Origin: JBJENW01 sp051880395
GTDB lineage: Bacteria > Bacillota > Clostridia > Lachnospirales > Lachnospiraceae
Length of the DNA: 24,714 nucleotides
Direction of reading: 5' to 3'
NCBI GenBank assembly: GCA_051880395.1
Contig: JBJENW010000037.1
Location: 1 to 24,714 of the forward strand
Positions 22,875 to 24,714 of this stretch are shown here, one piece after another (positions within the stretch are counted from its first letter, which is position 1; every line of letters begins with the position of its first letter). The notes beneath the pieces are model-generated. The model had not been told where the DNA came from. It worked only from the letters and a program-made list of their open reading frames with translations, and searched no databases. Made by a program: the position numbers and the translations under genes.

Positions 22875-24467
22875 CTACTTTCCCTTAATGGTCACATTTT
22901 TCTTTAATCCTGATTTTCGAAACAGACTTGTATATGCACCGGCTTTTTCTTTCGGGCACTGGATCGTCACATCTTTCGAAATTCCTGTGAAGGCATTTTT
23001 CTTAACTCCCGATGCTTTCAATTGTTTTGACTGAATCACGATTTTCTTCAGGTATTTGCAATTTGCAAATGCTTTCGCAGAAATCGTGGTAACATTCTTT
23101 CCGATCGTAATCTTATTCAAGCCTGCTTTCTCTAATGCATGTGCGGCGATTCCGGTCACTTTGTAGGTGATTCCATCGTATTTTACAGTATCCGGAATCT
23201 TGTAAGGTTGAATGCTCTGCGTCTGATATGCCAGTTTTTCAAATGTAACCTCTTTCTTTCCCTTTTTGTCACTGGTGACTTTATACATCGCATCATCCTT
23301 TATGAACGTTTCTCCCTTCTGCAGATCTTTCCACTGTGCAGTAAAGATAACGTACGATCTTCCTTTGTATTCTCTTTCAATTATCGTACCGCCTTTATAG
23401 ACATTTCCGGTCGCTTCTTCCTTCCATCCGAGGAATCTCTTTCCCATGCCCTGTGTGTAAATCTGCAGATCCGTCACATCCGGCAAAACGATCTGATAGC
23501 TTTTCTTCTCTGGATTCCATGTTTCCTTTGGTGCATCTATGCTGACGTCCTTTGGATCCACCTTTCCTAATTGGAAGCGAAAATAGCTGTCACCGTTTAA
23601 TTCTTTTTCTTCAAAAGTGGTCAACGCATGCTCTGCAGTAACATCTCCTACCTTTACCGTTACGATCAGATCTTCTGTCTGACCATATGGCGCATATAAA
23701 CTATTGATATATCCATGATTTACAAAACACGCCGCACTGTCTTCTCCATCTTTCTTTTTTACACTCCACGTTGCCATGTTCTCATCCGCTGTCTGCAACG
23801 AGCCGTCTTCTCTTTCCACTTCCGCCTCTAATATCATCGTAGAACCCAGACTCAGACTATGTTCGGTAGAATAATCCTGTGGAATTCCACGTACCTTTAT
23901 ACGAACTGCTTTGATGGCTGCCTGCGATTCTCCCACAGAAGTTCCATACGTCGGATCGGTATACGCTTCCAAAACATGCATTTCATACGGCTCACTCTGA
24001 ATCGTATCATCCGCCAATGATATGGCACGAATCTCCAGTGTTTCCGGATGGCTGGCACGAGACTGGATTTTGATCAGATTGCGATCCGTTTCCTCACGAT
24101 AGGAAGCCGGCACCTTTCCTTCTTTTGTTGTCATAACCCATTTTACTTTTTCCAAATCTGAACCCAGTTTCGTTTTTTCGATACTGTCATCACTTCTGAC
24201 AACCGTTCCATCACTCAGATGAATCTCCGCCTGCAGCCAGCAGCTTTCTCCCATGAGCATATGATGATCATATCGCAAATGTTTTTCATGCGTATCATAA
24301 GGCAGAATCTGGATACTTTCCACTGTTACCTGCTGATCCGCAGTCTGTGTCAACGCCTGCACACTTGTCTGCGCCGAAACCGGAACGGATACACCTGTAC
24401 TTGTCACACACAATACACCTGCCAGAAATATACCTGCTGCTTTTTTTCCTATGTATTTTGCTCTCAT
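22875..24467 (-). CDS. Secreted protein with Ig-like domains and C-terminal BspA-type leucine-rich repeats
   Basis: The protein has about 530 residues. ATG 24467 is chosen; a GTG at 24473 is possible, and both share the AAGGAG site. Residues 1-33 form a signal peptide (GIFLAGVLCVTSTGVSVPVSAQ). Residues about 45-290 contain two beta-rich Ig-like domains (VESIQILPYD, then IKAVRIKVRG) built around the trigger TVVRSDD and DGSLQTADEN. A short InlB/Listeria-Bacteroides-like stretch with FLGWKEEATG and VIFTAQWK lies at about 345-385. The end (about 420-530) has LRR_5/BspA repeats: GIAAHALEKAGLNKITIGKN and ISAKAFANCKYLKKIVIQSK. It is a likely surface or secreted adhesin; no wall anchor is visible. 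Confidence 0.85.
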   Translation of the reverse strand: MRAKYIGKKAAGIFLAGVLCVTSTGVSVPVSAQTSVQALTQTADQQVTVESIQILPYDTHEKHLRYDHHMLMGESCWLQAEIHLSDGTVVRSDDSIEKTKLGSDLEKVKWVMTTKEGKVPASYREETDRNLIKIQSRASHPETLEIRAISLADDTIQSEPYEMHVLEAYTDPTYGTSVGESQAAIKAVRIKVRGIPQDYSTEHSLSLGSTMILEAEVEREDGSLQTADENMATWSVKKKDGEDSAACFVNHGYINSLYAPYGQTEDLIVTVKVGDVTAEHALTTFEEKELNGDSYFRFQLGKVDPKDVSIDAPKETWNPEKKSYQIVLPDVTDLQIYTQGMGKRFLGWKEEATGNVYKGGTIIEREYKGRSYVIFTAQWKDLQKGETFIKDDAMYKVTSDKKGKKEVTFEKLAYQTQSIQPYKIPDTVKYDGITYKVTGIAAHALEKAGLNKITIGKNVTTISAKAFANCKYLKKIVIQSKQLKASGVKKNAFTGISKDVTIQCPKEKAGAYTSLFRKSGLKKNVTIKGK

Positions 24468-24525
24468 TTTCACCCAACTCCTTCTTTTTATTTTTGCTAG
24501 CTTTTACACAAAATCTCTCATAAAA

Positions 24526-24554
24526 AGCATAACAGTTTAAAAATCTAAAAACAA
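24526..24554 (-). promoter_or_regulatory. Candidate promoter of the Ig/LRR secreted-protein gene
   Basis: TTGTTT (24549-24554), a 17-base spacer and TATGCT (24526-24531) lie about 60 bases before the start codon on the minus strand. Confidence 0.45.
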
Positions 24555-24625
24555 GGCGTCTTTTCTTAAGTTTTCTTTGTTACTGTTCACTCTCCCGTTT
24601 TTTTATCACAAAAACTCTGCTGCAA

Positions 24626-24714
24626 TCATTCTCTTTCCCATTGTTCGATTACGCAGCTATGTTTCTTACTGTCTTTTTCATAATTGATTCCCACCAAGAG
24701 CAGATTTCCGTGGT
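24626..24714 (-). CDS. C-terminal end of another AAA-ATPase/DUF1703 nuclease protein (runs off window)
   Basis: The minus-strand frame from the window edge reads HGNLLLVGINYEKDSKKHSC and then VIEQWERE before a TGA at 24626-24628. LLVGINY(D/E)K(D/K)(S/T)KKH is the usual last strand of AAA-ATPase-like/DUF1703 proteins, following their ELK nuclease core. It differs from the C terminus of the gene at 112-1806 (YGICFCEKTCMVEKG), so it is a separate paralogue. Only 28 codons are seen. Confidence 0.6.
   Translation of the reverse strand, partial: HGNLLLVGINYEKDSKKHSCVIEQWERE

Overview
The window looks like the chromosome of a low-to-mid GC Gram-positive anaerobe, most likely a gut Lachnospiraceae (Clostridia). 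This rests on content rather than a marker gene: purine-rich AGGAGG-type ribosome sites, several AAA-ATPase/PD-(D/E)XK nuclease fusion proteins, secreted Big2/Fn3-like surface proteins, a LemA/DUF3137 pair and a BspA-type repeat protein. No rRNA, tRNA, CRISPR array or intact transposase was seen.

Layout. The left edge (1-49, minus) holds the first codons of a response regulator. Next comes an intact AAA-ATPase/nuclease gene (112-1806, minus), then a small secreted Ig/Fn3-type protein gene (1916-2533) behind a decayed trypsin-like protease (2546-3024) that has lost its middle. A gene-poor, apparently decayed stretch (3064-3500) leads into a compact candidate peptide-signalling locus. A 50-codon hydrophobic pre-peptide gene (3578-3730, plus) with a strong ribosome site and its own terminator faces two tandem, overlapping HTH+TPR regulators (3776-4684 and 4677-5630, minus).

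Directly upstream of the regulators lies a roughly 98 percent identical, internally deleted copy of the AAA-ATPase locus (5643-5941). A third, shorter remnant sits at 22735-22851, and the tail of another family member enters at the right edge (24626-24714). To the right of the second remnant is an AAA/DUF234 ATPase (6201-7598, plus). Its promoter overlaps a perfect 19-bp palindrome, and its leader can fold into an 85-nt hairpin with a 29-pair stem and a tandem G.A internal loop.

The middle holds a 1707-residue secreted subtilase (7684-12807, minus), a LemA-DUF3137 pair (13189-14936, plus) and a third AAA/nuclease fusion (14991-16595, minus).

The right part is a five-gene minus-strand operon: FAD-dependent oxidoreductase, ornithine-cyclodeaminase-family enzyme, AraC-type regulator, PII signal protein and APC amino-acid permease (21683 down to 16707). 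It reads as uptake and oxidation of an amino acid or amine under substrate and nitrogen control. Upstream is a UPF0175/DUF3368 toxin-antitoxin pair (21835-22619), then a secreted Ig/leucine-rich-repeat protein (22875-24467).

The most interesting items are the peptide/HTH-TPR locus, the graded deletion copies of the AAA-ATPase locus, the structured leader of the DUF234 ATPase, and the PII-plus-APC-permease operon. All are read from sequence only; no database search or folding program was run.
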